Shown: in pieces, positions 1-7,735 of the stretch
Numbering within the stretch: the first letter of the stretch is position 1
Layout: each line of letters begins with the position of its first letter
Assembly (NCBI GenBank): GCA_045603745.1
Contig: JAZUMQ010000052.1
Location: 1-64,000, forward strand
Reading direction: 5' to 3'
DNA: 64,000 bases
Origin: RGIG995 sp045603745
GTDB lineage: Bacteria; Bacillota; Clostridia; Oscillospirales; UBA644
The notes under the pieces: generated by a model
The model's database searches: none
Told to the model about the DNA's origin: nothing
What the model saw: the letters and a program-made list of their open reading frames with translations, nothing else
Position numbers and translations under genes: made by a program

Positions 1-822
1 TACCGGGCTCATTCCTTTTAGTTTTAAGGAAATTCTTTCGTTGTTGTAGTAATCTATGTAACGTTTTAATTCATCAATGAAAGTGTTAACGCTTTCAAAT
101 TTCTCACCATAGAACATTTCGACTTTAAGTCTACCGAAAAAGTTTTCCATAGCTCCGTTATCCATACAGTTACCTTTACGAGACATACTTTGCGTAATGT
201 TATGCTCTGCTAATAAACGTTGGTATTCAGCGTGTTGGTATTGCCAACCCTGGTCAGAGTGGAATATTGGTTTTGCATCAGCAGGCAATTTTGCAAACAA
301 ACCATCTAACATTTCTCGTATTTGCCATAAGTTAGGACTTGTCGAAATGGAATAAGATATAATTTCGTTGTTGAACAAATCTAAAACGGGTGAAAGATAC
401 ACTTTCTCATCGCAAACATTAAATTGTGTAACATCGGTTGTTATCTTTTCAAATGGCTTTTCTGCATAGAAGTCTCTTTTAATCAAATTGTCTGCAACTT
501 TACCGACAGTACCCCTGTAGGAATGGTATTTATCGTTTTTGCGTTGTTTACCTTTCAAACCAAGACAATTCATTAGTTTTAGTACGGTTTTATGGTTAAT
601 AATATAACCTTTGTTGCGCATAGCAATAGTAAGTCTACGATATCCATATCTGCCTTTATTTGCATTAAAGATATTTACAATCTCTTGTTTTTCGTGCTCA
701 TACTTGTCTGTATCATCATGTTTCAGATAGTAATAGAATGTGCTGCGAGCAAGACCAGACAATTTCAATAAATCTTTTAGCGGATACTTTTGCCTTAGTT
801 CAGAGATTATTTTTGCTTTTTG
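1..822 (-). CDS. IS3-family transposase OrfB, DDE integrase core (3' end missing)
   Basis: Reading the minus strand in the frame that ends on bases 1-3 gives an open frame of over 270 residues with IS3 OrfB hallmarks: a KGRYGYRRLT stretch near the N-terminus, a TDVTQF segment with the first acidic residue, HSDQGWQYQH with the second, and an NCMDNGAMENFFGRLK segment with the final Glu of the DDE triad. The frame is -1 relative to OrfA and overlaps its end at an A-rich stretch (about 810-822), so expression as an OrfAB fusion by -1 frameshifting, known for this family, is likely. The stop codon lies outside the window. Confidence 0.88.
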
Positions 823-1202
823 CCGTTCTCTTGCTCTTCCGCAAGAACTAAGGCACTCAGTTTTTTTAAGTATTCTATCTCCATTCTCAAACGTTGGTTT
901 TCGGCAATTAAATCTTCTTCAACCTTTTTTTCCAACTTTGGTGGTCTACCTCTCCTTGCTCCACTTGTGGAACAAATTTTGCCTCGTCTTTCTTTCATAA
1001 GACCTTCGGCTCCTTCTTCCAAGAATATGCGTTCCCACCTCTTTACAACGTTTATATAGTTGCATTCCTGTGTACGTGAAGTAGTATGCCAATACCGCCT
1101 CACTGTTTCATGATAACTCAAACGGTGTTCTCGCATATCCATTATAACGGATATTTTGAATTCTGTCGAGTACTTTCGCTGAATTTGTCCTTTTTTTGCC
1201 AT
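807..1202 (-). CDS. IS3-family OrfA, DNA-binding protein of the transposase
   Basis: 131 residues if started at the ATG at 1202 (MAKKGQIQRKYS), which has a GGAGG about 12 bases upstream; an in-frame upstream extension is possible but lacks a better site. Residues 8-60 form the helix-turn-helix that binds the IS ends (YSTEFKISVI ... TRTQECNYINVVKRW). The C-terminal part (LEKKVEEDLIAENQRLRMEIEYLKKL) is a leucine-zipper-like coiled coil used for multimerisation in this family. The end overlaps the OrfB frame, as expected for programmed frameshifting. Confidence 0.88.
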   Translation of the reverse strand: MAKKGQIQRKYSTEFKISVIMDMREHRLSYHETVRRYWHTTSRTQECNYINVVKRWERIFLEEGAEGLMKERRGKICSTSGARRGRPPKLEKKVEEDLIAENQRLRMEIEYLKKLSALVLAEEQENGKKQK

Positions 1203-1268
1203 AAAAAATATGCACCTCCAAAAGTGTTTAACTTTTGGGGTGCATATCATTTAGAAAGTACAGTTATT

Positions 1269-2261
1269 TTATTCGGTTGGTCCGGCCTCTTTCTCAGAGA
1301 TCGAAATAGAACTCATTGCATGATCAATTTGAGCATTTTTTAAATGTGTATAAATTTGAGTTGTTCCAAGATTGGAATGTCCTAAAATTTCTTGCAAAGC
1401 ACGAACGTCCACACCACTTTGATACATTAAGGAAGCGGCCGTATGTCGCAGTTTATGTACTGAATACACCCTTGTGTCAATTCCACACCGCGTCATAAAC
1501 TCATGAACCATCGTTTGCACCATGCGTTGAGAAATACGATTTCCTTTTTGACTCACAAACAACGCTTCCGGCTCCCGAATATTGAACGTATACGCTTTTC
1601 GTTCATCATAATAAACTTGGAGAGCCGCAATGCAAGCATCATTCAAATATAATACACGTTCCTTATTTCCCTTACCCAAAACTTTCAAATGGCGCTCGGA
1701 AATACTTGTAAAATCCAGCCCAACCAACTCAGAAAGACGAATTCCACAATTTAAAAACAAGGTAATAATCGCAAGATTTCGCCCCTTAAATCTTCCATCA
1801 ATCGAGTTAAGAAGATTAAAGCTTTCCTTAAATGTAAGATAATACGGAAGCTTTTTATCTACCTTAGGCAGCCTCAAATCTAAAGTTGGATTTTCCGTAA
1901 TCAATTTTTGAGTCGTAAGATACTTGTATAGCCCTCGAAGACTGGAAATTTTCCTCATTCTTGACCGAGCGGAGTTTCCCAACTCGCCTTGACGAAATGC
2001 CAGATATTCATGTAATTTTGCCAATGTCACAACTTTTAGTTCTTTAATGGAATAATCAGAAGCATCTACTTCGTTAAAATCTTCTATAGAAAGGGAGTTG
2101 CCAACTTTAAGATAACGAAAAAATGCCTTCAAATCTAAATAGTATTCGCGAACAGTCAAAGGGGAGAGGGATCGAATTACTTGTAGATAAAGCAAATATT
2201 GAACACAATAGTCCGGAACATCAGTCATTTCAGACTGTTTCATATATTCACTTTTTGCCAT
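1269..2261 (-). CDS. XerC/XerD-type tyrosine recombinase
   Basis: 330 residues from the ATG at 2261 (MAKSEYMK), chosen because AGGGG lies 7 bases upstream; a GTG and an ATG slightly further out are poorer. The N-terminal SAM-like core-binding domain (about 15-110) is followed by a catalytic domain with Arg in NCGIRLSELVGL, Lys in GKGNKERVLYL, the HKLRHTAASLMYQSG box, LGHSNLGTTQIYTHL and the nucleophilic Tyr in IYTHL. It is about 30 residues longer than typical XerC/D. The family resolves chromosome dimers at dif; this gene ends beside an IS3 copy, and a dif-like site lies about 640 bp from its start, so it might act there. Whether it is the housekeeping Xer or an accessory one cannot be decided. 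Confidence 0.85.
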   Translation of the reverse strand: MAKSEYMKQSEMTDVPDYCVQYLLYLQVIRSLSPLTVREYYLDLKAFFRYLKVGNSLSIEDFNEVDASDYSIKELKVVTLAKLHEYLAFRQGELGNSARSRMRKISSLRGLYKYLTTQKLITENPTLDLRLPKVDKKLPYYLTFKESFNLLNSIDGRFKGRNLAIITLFLNCGIRLSELVGLDFTSISERHLKVLGKGNKERVLYLNDACIAALQVYYDERKAYTFNIREPEALFVSQKGNRISQRMVQTMVHEFMTRCGIDTRVYSVHKLRHTAASLMYQSGVDVRALQEILGHSNLGTTQIYTHLKNAQIDHAMSSISISEKEAGPTE

Positions 2262-2279
2262 ATAACCACCCCTCATCAC

Positions 2280-2903
2280 TGATATGTGTCTATTTTATCA
2301 TATTTGCAAAAGGTTGTCAAGGCTTTATTTTAAATGTGACATTTTTGTAAACTAATCATTCTAAAATAACAGTTATAAAACATAAAAGAGAAAGACATTT
2401 CAAAAAATAGAAAAAAAAATTGGTCTTATAAAAATCAAAACGACTTTAGGTATGTAAGAATAATGGAGTAGGATCACAAATAAGTGACAACAACGGTAAA
2501 CTATTTTTAGAGCCATAAGCTATACAAAAAAAATTATTTAAAAACAGATATATTAAAAAATCATTTCGTTTTATTTAATTTAAACCAAGGTCAGCATGAT
2601 CTCAAATAAAATAAAAAGATTTAAAGAATGAATTTATTACTGAAATAATGTAGATAAAACGGATACAGGACAAAATTACTACCGAAACAAATACAAACAT
2701 GACAAACAATTTCAATAATTAAATTCATAATTTAAATTTTTTTGTATCTAAATTGTAACTCAATACTCGCGTAACGGATTAGAGAATTGCATTCTGTAAT
2801 TAAAGAGGAAACTATATTTTGGAAATCAATTATATCAATCAAAACGTAAAAAAATAAGAAACAAAGGCCTCGTAAGATCTTTGCAACTTTTGCTCTCCTC
2901 TTT
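2280..2903. other. AT-rich gap without genes
   Basis: About 620 bp of very AT-rich DNA between the recombinase gene and the left attachment site of the prophage. I see no credible open frame, tRNA or strong hairpin. It may hold the promoter of the recombinase gene, but no clear -35/-10 pair stands out. Confidence 0.6.
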
Positions 2904-2931
2904 ATTGCGCAAAATATTCATTTTGCGCAAT
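2904..2931 (+). other. dif-like attachment site attL of the inovirus prophage
   Basis: A perfect 12-bp inverted repeat (ATTGCGCAAAAT / ATTTTGCGCAAT) with a 4-bp centre, 28 bp in total, the 11-6-11 size of a Xer dif site. The right arm plus three further bases (TCATTTTGCGCAATTAT, 2918-2934) recurs exactly at 8237-8253 at the other end of the phage genes. Filamentous phages without an integrase use the host XerC/XerD at dif in this way. Confidence 0.8.
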
Positions 2932-2953
2932 TATATTTTAAGGAGTTTTTGAG

Positions 2954-3100
2954 ATGAATATTTTATACACTATCCTCTATCTCGTTCTTTACACTTTCAT
3001 TATGTATCTTGCTGTTGTGGGTTTGAAGCATAAAGTTCGTCAATGGCGAGAAAAACGTGCCCGGCGTAATCGAGGTGTGAATAATGTCACCTCTAAATAA
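2954..3100 (+). CDS. Small membrane protein of the inovirus prophage
   Basis: 48 residues starting at the ATG at 2954 behind AAGGAG. Residues 3-24 form one hydrophobic helix, followed by a very basic tail (KHKVRQWREKRARRNR). Its end overlaps the start of the replication gene by 17 bp, so the two are translated together. A role is not recognisable; small membrane proteins upstream of the Rep gene are seen in several inoviruses. It lies only 22 bp inside the attachment site. Confidence 0.6.
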   Translation: MNILYTILYLVLYTFIMYLAVVGLKHKVRQWREKRARRNRGVNNVTSK

Positions 3101-3689
3101 TCTTTCTTCCCGGAATTTTAAATTCGTTCTTTATCCCGAAGATATGTCCCATGTTTCAGCGTTATCGAAGTTGATGGAATATGATTCTTTTTGTTATATT
3201 CTTCATGATCGAGACGTTGACGAACATGGCGAAGTCTTAAAACCACATTGGCATTGTGTTTTAATGCTGAAAAATCCAAAGTGTGTTGACCAATTAGCCG
3301 TAACCCTTGGTATACCCTCAAATTATGTACAAGTCATTGATGGTTCACGCATTCCTGTTTTGCGTTATTTGATTCACAAAGATCACCCCAGTAAATTTCA
3401 ATATACACCCGATGACGTTATCGGAACGCCTTCCGGATTATCCAAGTTTAATTCTGCTATTCAAGTTTCTGATAAAACTTCTGAAACTGATTTGGCGGTT
3501 TTAATTCTTGAATATATTTCCTCTTGTGAGTTTGGTGTTACAATTTCTCAGGTTTGTAAATGGTGTATCGAAAATGATTGTTATGCGGTGTTTCGCCGTG
3601 GGTATCTTATGTACGCACAAATATGTAGAGAACATAATCAAAGTTTAGTAAAAAACGGTATTAAACGTATTAAAATCGGTTATAGATGA
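3084..3689 (+). CDS. Rolling-circle replication initiator, HUH endonuclease (Rep_2-like)
   Basis: 201 residues. The metal-binding HUH motif is HWHCVLML (about residues 53-60), preceded by the YILHDRDVDEHGE strand typical of Rep proteins of small plasmids of the pMV158/Rep_2 type. A YLIHKDHPSKFQY segment follows about 45 residues later and contains the candidate nicking tyrosine. The enzyme would nick one strand at the double-strand origin and start rolling-circle synthesis of single-stranded phage DNA. Start at 3084 behind GAGGTG, overlapping the previous gene. The nick site is probably in the non-coding region at 6806-7304. Confidence 0.83.
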   Translation: MSPLNNLSSRNFKFVLYPEDMSHVSALSKLMEYDSFCYILHDRDVDEHGEVLKPHWHCVLMLKNPKCVDQLAVTLGIPSNYVQVIDGSRIPVLRYLIHKDHPSKFQYTPDDVIGTPSGLSKFNSAIQVSDKTSETDLAVLILEYISSCEFGVTISQVCKWCIENDCYAVFRRGYLMYAQICREHNQSLVKNGIKRIKIGYR

Positions 3690-3702
3690 AAGGAAATTTG
3701 TT

Positions 3703-3963
3703 ATGATCTTTGAGACAAATCTTGTAGGATTCAATTCTTTTACTTCTAAAAAAACGGGAGAAGTTTTCGTCCGTTATTGTGTTGAGGACGTTTGTCCCCC
3801 TGCCAATTTCAAAGGAAAAAATTATTTTTCCGGTATTGCTTCCGGCACGCAAATTCCTGATCCTGCTCTGGGTGATACGCTTTCTGTTTCTACTGATCGC
3901 TTCGGTAGAATTGTCGACATACAGAAACATATTATTCGAAAGGAGATGGATAAAAAAGTATGA
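3703..3963 (+). CDS. Putative phage ssDNA-binding protein (gpV-like position)
   Basis: 86 residues, mostly beta-strand-like with no membrane segment (IFETNLVGFNSFTSKKTGEVF...). Position directly after the Rep gene, size and predicted beta-rich character match the ssDNA-binding protein of filamentous phages, which coats the progeny strand before assembly. I see no diagnostic motif, so the assignment rests on synteny. Overlaps the next gene by 4 bp (ATGA-type coupling). Confidence 0.5.
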   Translation: MIFETNLVGFNSFTSKKTGEVFVRYCVEDVCPPANFKGKNYFSGIASGTQIPDPALGDTLSVSTDRFGRIVDIQKHIIRKEMDKKV

Positions 3964-4148
3964 CCATTAGCGAATTGTTTACGGAAGTCGCTGCGGCAGT
4001 TCCCGGCTTTTTTGGCATTATTACCGCTATTGTCACGGCTCTTGCTTCCGGCGGTATTCTTGCCTTGTTTGCGCTTATCTTCCCTGTCATGTCCAAAGGT
4101 CGGAACTGGCTTTTCGGTTTTATCGGCGGTAAGCGTCGGAGACGTTGA
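3960..4148 (+). CDS. Probable major coat protein of the inovirus
   Basis: 62 residues with the three-part pattern of filamentous phage major coat proteins: a short acidic amphipathic N-terminus (MTISELFTEVAAAV), a long hydrophobic Ala/Gly/Ile-rich helix (about 14-46) and a strongly basic C-terminus ending KRRRR that would face the DNA. A strong hairpin terminator follows at once (4155-4185), as after gene VIII of the classical phages, which allows high coat expression. No signal peptide is needed, as in some inoviruses. Another candidate with a similar pattern lies at 5669-5845. Confidence 0.65.
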   Translation: MTISELFTEVAAAVPGFFGIITAIVTALASGGILALFALIFPVMSKGRNWLFGFIGGKRRRR

Positions 4149-4154
4149 CGTTTT

Positions 4155-4185
4155 GGGGAGAGGTTGCACCTCTCCCCTGTTTTTA
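4155..4185 (+). terminator. Intrinsic terminator after the coat-like gene
   Basis: A 10-bp perfect stem GGGGAGAGGT / ACCTCTCCCC with a 3-nt loop, followed by TGTTTTTA. It lies between the coat-like gene and the adhesin-like gene, where filamentous phages place their central terminator. Confidence 0.8.
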
Positions 4186-4196
4186 TAGGTGATTTT

Positions 4197-5201
4197 ATGA
4201 CACGTACAAAACGTATTTTAACTATTTCTATGGTCGTGATCTTGGCATGCGGGCTTTTTATCGGCGCTGGTGTGACTACATGCGCCTATGAACGATTATC
4301 TTATACACATATCGTAAAACCCACGGAATTTTTCTTAACTTACTATTCATTTGCAGATGGTTCCTTTGGTGTTGTAAATGCAGATCGTTCGGGAGTTGCT
4401 ACTTTTCAAAATTCCGTCGAGTCATCCGGCCCGTATTTGATTCGATCCTGTTTTCAGACCCAGTTAAACTTTTTTACTGATTACGGTATTGAGGATGTTC
4501 TTTCTATTGAATTAAGTTTTTTGTTTACCGTTTCTCAGTTTGATGACCAGTCTTTTGGTGTTGAAAGTTTTGTTTTTTATTTTAAAGGGGCGCAGTATGA
4601 TTATTCTTCTTCTGAGGTTTCTAATTTTGTGATATTTAAGGATTCTACAAACCCTGAGTCGTATGAAGTAACCGTTTCTTTTGATTTTGATACCACTGGC
4701 TTATCTTTGAACAGTGGAGATTTTATCCGCTTTGATCTGATCGGTAATAATGCCGCTCTTTCTTATAATAACGAAACTGGATATCTTGTCAGCATTGATT
4801 TTCATTCAGCTTATCTTTATATTGATTATACCGCCAAAACCTCCGGCGATGTTGCTAATGAAAAACTTGACGATGTAAACAAGAATTTAGATAATATCAA
4901 AGATTCTCTTCAAAATAATCAGGCGGCGCAAGATTTTAAATCTGATTGGAATGCTTATTTTGATAAAAATCCTGTTAATAGTTGGGGTTCTGTTCCTCAA
5001 TTTAATTTAATTTCTTTCATGTCTCTTGTAGGATCTGCGAAAAGTGAAATTTCTTTTCTTTGGTCGCCTTTTATTGCGAATACCTATGTAATAAATATTT
5101 TAGGTATTGAATTCGACCCAGTTAAATTATATATTGATTTATTACTTTATACTTCAATGATCGTCATGATGTTACAGTTGATTCGAGGTGTACGCAAATG
5201 A
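4197..5201 (+). CDS. pIII-like minor coat/adhesin protein with C-terminal anchor
   Basis: 334 residues from the ATG at 4197 (MTRTKRIL), which has AGGTGA just upstream. A basic N-terminus and hydrophobic stretch (about 5-27) form a signal peptide. A Ser/Phe/Asp-rich extracellular region of about 270 residues follows, with a coiled-coil-like segment (ANEKLDDVNKNLDNIKDSL), and a hydrophobic anchor at about 310-328 (LLLYTSMIVMMLQLI). This is the architecture of the attachment protein pIII, at the expected position between coat genes and the pI/Zot gene. Receptor specificity cannot be told. Overlaps the next gene by 4 bp. Confidence 0.65.
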   Translation: MTRTKRILTISMVVILACGLFIGAGVTTCAYERLSYTHIVKPTEFFLTYYSFADGSFGVVNADRSGVATFQNSVESSGPYLIRSCFQTQLNFFTDYGIEDVLSIELSFLFTVSQFDDQSFGVESFVFYFKGAQYDYSSSEVSNFVIFKDSTNPESYEVTVSFDFDTTGLSLNSGDFIRFDLIGNNAALSYNNETGYLVSIDFHSAYLYIDYTAKTSGDVANEKLDDVNKNLDNIKDSLQNNQAAQDFKSDWNAYFDKNPVNSWGSVPQFNLISFMSLVGSAKSEISFLWSPFIANTYVINILGIEFDPVKLYIDLLLYTSMIVMMLQLIRGVRK

Positions 5202-5419
5202 CTTCTTTTTTTGATTCTATTGTACAGTTGCTTCAAACGATATTTAGTATATTGACACTTCCGGCGGTTGTTGTTGATACGCTAAATATGGCACATTTGA
5301 TCGTAACTGAATTTATTGGTTCTTTTGGTGCGGGGAATATTTTTTCTGTTAAGTCTTGGGAAATTGCAATAACTATGACCTTAGGTTTGATTTTGCCTTT
5401 GTTCCGTGATATTTTTTAA
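5198..5419 (+). CDS. Small inovirus membrane protein, pVI-like position
   Basis: 73 residues with two or three hydrophobic segments (about 8-30, 35-45 and 54-68). It follows the pIII-like gene with a 4-bp overlap and precedes the run of tiny membrane proteins leading to the Zot gene. In classical phages this slot holds gene VI, whose product caps the virion with pIII. No sequence motif supports more than that comparison. Confidence 0.5.
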   Translation: MTSFFDSIVQLLQTIFSILTLPAVVVDTLNMAHLIVTEFIGSFGAGNIFSVKSWEIAITMTLGLILPLFRDIF

Positions 5420-5430
5420 GAGGTTTCTTT

Positions 5431-5586
5431 ATGTCAGAATATATAAATGCAGGCTATGTCTTTATTCGTGACGTTTGTTTGCAAATGTTAGTCCAATTTG
5501 CGAATTTGGATTTTGACGGTTTACATGGCTATACCCTTATGTTGATTCCTATTTGCATTTGGCTTTATGAAACTGTTTTTGGGTGA
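5431..5586 (+). CDS. Tiny inovirus membrane protein
   Basis: 51 residues from the ATG at 5431 (MSEYINAG) behind AAGAGG. One hydrophobic segment at about 35-49 (LMLIPICIWLYETVF). Too short for most gene callers. It sits in a tight run of five co-directional tiny frames between the adhesin-like gene and the Zot gene, each beginning at or near the stop of the previous one, which supports its being real. Function unknown, possibly virion structural. Confidence 0.5.
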   Translation: MSEYINAGYVFIRDVCLQMLVQFANLDFDGLHGYTLMLIPICIWLYETVFG

Positions 5587-5591
5587 TCTAT

Positions 5592-5669
5592 ATGCAAAAT
5601 TTTCTTTTAATGTTTCTTGTTGTCATTGAACTTGTTGAACTTTATATTACTATAAGGAGTAAGAAATAA
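5592..5669 (+). CDS. Very small inovirus membrane peptide, pVII/pIX-like
   Basis: 25 residues: a hydrophobic helix (MQNFLLMFLVVIELV) followed by a basic end (RSKK). Size and pattern resemble the minor tip proteins pVII and pIX of classical filamentous phages. It begins 6 bp after the previous frame and its stop overlaps the next start as TAATG. The internal AAGGAGT near its 3' end serves as ribosome binding site for the next gene. Confidence 0.45.
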   Translation: MQNFLLMFLVVIELVELYITIRSKK

Positions 5670-5845
5670 TGGTTGAATGGTTTTCTGATTTTATTGGTTG
5701 GACTCTTGGAACTTCATATCAGACTTCTATGCACTCTGTTGAGACCTATATCTATATGGCGTCTCTTATCGTTGTATGTGTAGGTGTTGTCGTTGTCTTG
5801 GCTGAAATTGCTTCTGCAATTCGCACACTTGTAGGTAAATTGTAA
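5669..5845 (+). CDS. Coat-like small membrane protein of the inovirus
   Basis: 58 residues: N-terminal half polar with acidic residues (MVEWFSDFIG ... HSVETY), then a hydrophobic helix (about 30-46) and a short basic end (IRTLVGKL). The pattern resembles a filamentous phage coat subunit, so this is the alternative candidate for the major coat protein. Preceded by AAGGAG at 5654-5659 and joined to both neighbours by overlapping TAATG stop-start junctions, indicating coupled translation. Confidence 0.5.
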   Translation: MVEWFSDFIGWTLGTSYQTSMHSVETYIYMASLIVVCVGVVVVLAEIASAIRTLVGKL

Positions 5846-5994
5846 TGGTTGAATTTTTTATCCGTTTGACTGAGTTTTCTTACGATTTTATTATGTGTCC
5901 GGTGTTTCAGTTTGTTGGTATACCTTTTGTGATTGTGTATGCCTTATACTGGATTATCTATATTACACGTCGTAAAAAGCCCTATTTGAAATGA
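5845..5994 (+). CDS. Small inovirus membrane protein with basic tail
   Basis: 49 residues. A hydrophobic segment (about 24-41, GIPFVIVYALYWIIYI) is followed by TRRKKPYLK, a positive-inside signal that predicts a cytoplasmic C-terminus. It starts on the stop codon of the previous gene (TAATG) and ends 7 bp before the Zot gene. Function unknown; membership in the morphogenesis operon is clear from the spacing. Confidence 0.45.
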   Translation: MVEFFIRLTEFSYDFIMCPVFQFVGIPFVIVYALYWIIYITRRKKPYLK

Positions 5995-6001
5995 GGTTCT
6001 A

Positions 6002-6805
6002 ATGAAAAAGGCTGAAATAAATCTTTTTAAACGGTCTAAAATTAAGGTCTTTCCTGCCCTTTTGATTGTTCTCGGTGTTTTTGCCGTCCTCTTTGTTTTG
6101 CTTGATTCTTGGTGGGTTTTACTCCCCATTGCGCTGATAGTTGCCGTTATTATTATTCGTCGTTTGTTTTTTACTCCGGTGAAATTTGAAGACGGCGACG
6201 TTGCTTATTTGTATGGCGGTCCCGGTACTGGCAAAACGTTGGCTATGACCCGGATTGCATTAGATAATTGCGGCGATCGGCTAATCGTCGCAAATGAGGA
6301 GTATTCCCATTGCGACTTAGCCGATGCCGTAATATCCTCGTCTGATATTGGTTATTATGATTTCTCCATGCCGGCATTGATTTGTAATGATGAATCAATG
6401 CTTGATGGTTTTGGTGCAAGAGATTATCAGACGAATTTTTCAGACCCTGCAAAGACTGAATTTATTGTAAAGATTCGTCAGTACGGTCATGCTATGGTTT
6501 TTACCTCACAGAGACAAGATGCCCTTGATGTTATGCTTCGTGAGGGTATTATAAATCGTTGGTATGTCTGCTCTTGTGTTATTCCTGGTAAATTATATCT
6601 TGCTGAAATGCTTATTAAGGACTATGCTATTTCCGAAATATCAGGTCTCCCCCAGGTTTATTATCGTTTCCCGACTTTTATGGAGTGGTTAAAAGATCCC
6701 TCTTTAAGGCTTTATAATATCGCTCCTTTGGTTGGTAAACATTATTCAACCCATAATCCAAAGAAATTGCCCATTTATCACTTTATTGATTATGATTCTA
6801 TGTGA
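6002..6805 (+). CDS. Zot/pI-family morphogenesis ATPase of the inovirus
   Basis: 267 residues. Two hydrophobic helices at the N-terminus (about 17-33 and 37-55), then a P-loop domain with Walker A GGPGTGKT (about 74-81) and Walker B-like ALICNDES (about 125-132), followed by the FTSQRQDALD segment common in this family. Proteins of the pI/Zot family sit in the inner membrane and drive assembly and extrusion of filamentous virions; this gene is the hallmark used to recognise inoviruses. Here the membrane helices are N-terminal, unlike the single central helix of the classical pI, a pattern also known from Gram-positive inoviruses. Confidence 0.87.
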   Translation: MKKAEINLFKRSKIKVFPALLIVLGVFAVLFVLLDSWWVLLPIALIVAVIIIRRLFFTPVKFEDGDVAYLYGGPGTGKTLAMTRIALDNCGDRLIVANEEYSHCDLADAVISSSDIGYYDFSMPALICNDESMLDGFGARDYQTNFSDPAKTEFIVKIRQYGHAMVFTSQRQDALDVMLREGIINRWYVCSCVIPGKLYLAEMLIKDYAISEISGLPQVYYRFPTFMEWLKDPSLRLYNIAPLVGKHYSTHNPKKLPIYHFIDYDSM

Positions 6806-7304
6806 GTTCTTTTGTAGAACTCTCGTTTCTGTCTACATTTTTTTTGCGTAAAACTTACTATATTTTTGTAGTAACGTTTGATTTGATGTCTCTTTCTCGG
6901 CGCCGACGTAAGTAAGAGAATTTTAATTTTATGTGAGGCGTTAGAAATTTTCCATAGTTTGCATAGGGTGAGTGTTGGAACGGTGTAAATCTGTGTCATA
7001 CTGTGTAAACTGTGGTAAACGCGAAGCGTTTTCCATAGTTTGCATGGTATTGCATGGATTTGCACGGTTTCAATGCGAGAACTGTGTAAACTGTGGTAAA
7101 TTTTAGCTTCACAGAAAAGTGAAATTCCGGCGCCGACGTAAGAAAGAAACAGCGGATCAAATGTTACTACGGGTGTAACGTGCACTCCGGAACAGAAACG
7201 AGAGTTCGAAGAAAGAGCGGAAATAGTTACAGACAACGGTTGCTATTACTACGAGTATATAGCAACCGTTGTCTGTTGTCAGTGTTGATGTCTTTTTTGT
7301 GACA
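6806..7304. other. Non-coding inovirus region with nested repeats, probable replication origin and packaging region
   Basis: About 500 bp without a credible gene. It holds a 16-bp inverted repeat at long range (GAACTCTCGTTTCTGT at 6817-6832 and its complement at 7192-7207); three pairs of direct repeats: CGGCGCCGACGTAAG at 6898 and 7128, TTTTCCATAGTTTGCAT at 6948 and 7029, and a 20-bp repeat at 7000-7019 and 7081-7100 containing GTAAACTGTGGTAAA; and an 18-bp perfect hairpin (7229-7246 / 7259-7276, 12-nt loop). Rolling-circle phages keep their double- and single-strand origins and packaging hairpin in such a region. Confidence 0.7.
7229..7276. repeat. Perfect 18-bp hairpin at the end of the inovirus non-coding region
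   Basis: Stem ACAGACAACGGTTGCTAT and its complement, separated by 12 nt. It lacks a clear T-run on the plus side. Candidates are packaging signal, single-strand origin or a terminator for the converging Zot and repressor transcripts. Confidence 0.75.
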
Positions 7305-7595
7305 TTATTGCTTGTATTTTATTATTTGTTTTATCCCGTTCTGTATGTATTCCGGTTGCGCTTTGAATGCTCGGTAAAATTCTTCTGCCTCGTTTTCTTC
7401 TCCGTCTACAAGATAGTTTACGGTTGTTCCTAATAGGTCGGCAATTTCTTTAAGATGTTTTTTATAAGTGTCGGTTCTTCCTGTTTTCCATTGCGTGAAG
7501 TTTGTTTCTGTTATTCCGCAACTTCTGCATATATCTTTCTGTGTTATTCCTTTTTCTTTCGCGGTTGATATTATCCGTTCTAATGTTTTGTCCAT
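7305..7595 (-). CDS. CI-like XRE-family repressor of the inovirus prophage
   Basis: 96 residues. The N-terminal 60 residues form a lambda-repressor-type helix-turn-helix (ITQKDICRSCGITETNFTQWKTGRT), and a short C-terminal region follows. It is the only minus-strand gene of the prophage and is divergent from the small genes at 7736 and 7984; a perfect promoter for the latter (7653-7681) overlaps repeated TTAAAGG words, likely operators. This is the usual lysogeny-control arrangement of inoviruses. No peptidase domain is present, so SOS self-cleavage is not expected. Confidence 0.82.
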   Translation of the reverse strand: MDKTLERIISTAKEKGITQKDICRSCGITETNFTQWKTGRTDTYKKHLKEIADLLGTTVNYLVDGEENEAEEFYRAFKAQPEYIQNGIKQIIKYKQ

Positions 7596-7652
7596 CTTTT
7601 ACTCCTTAAAATATACGCCTTTAAAGTTCACTATTTTGTCACGATTTAACTA

Positions 7653-7681
7653 TTGACAATTAAAGGTGTTTGTGGTATAAT
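7653..7681 (+). promoter_or_regulatory. Promoter with repeated repressor-site-like words
   Basis: TTGACA (7653-7658), 17-bp spacer, TATAAT (7676-7681). TTAAAGGTG occurs inside the spacer and again just downstream, with CCTTTAA copies in the other orientation on both sides, giving inverted-repeat operator candidates for the divergent CI-like repressor. Confidence 0.75.
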
Positions 7682-7735
7682 ATAGACAGGGTTAAAGGTG
7701 TTGCCTTTAACTATGAAAACTAAAGGAGCGATATA

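Larger units (their letters stand above)
1..1262 (-). mobile_element. IS3-family insertion sequence (IS150-like), cut by the window edge
   Basis: Two overlapping minus-strand frames, an OrfA with helix-turn-helix and coiled coil and an OrfB with a DDE integrase core, are the standard IS3 layout. The outer end visible here is at about 1262, where the minus strand begins TGTACTTTCTAAATG and runs into OrfA. The other end lies left of base 1, so neither the second terminal repeat nor the target duplication can be checked. The element sits 6 bp beyond the stop codon of the recombinase gene at 1269-2261. Confidence 0.9.

Noticed and set aside
4155..4185. Part of a coding frame running from the coat-like gene into the adhesin gene
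   Set aside because: A clear hairpin with T-run and a good start with ribosome binding site at 4197 show two separate genes.
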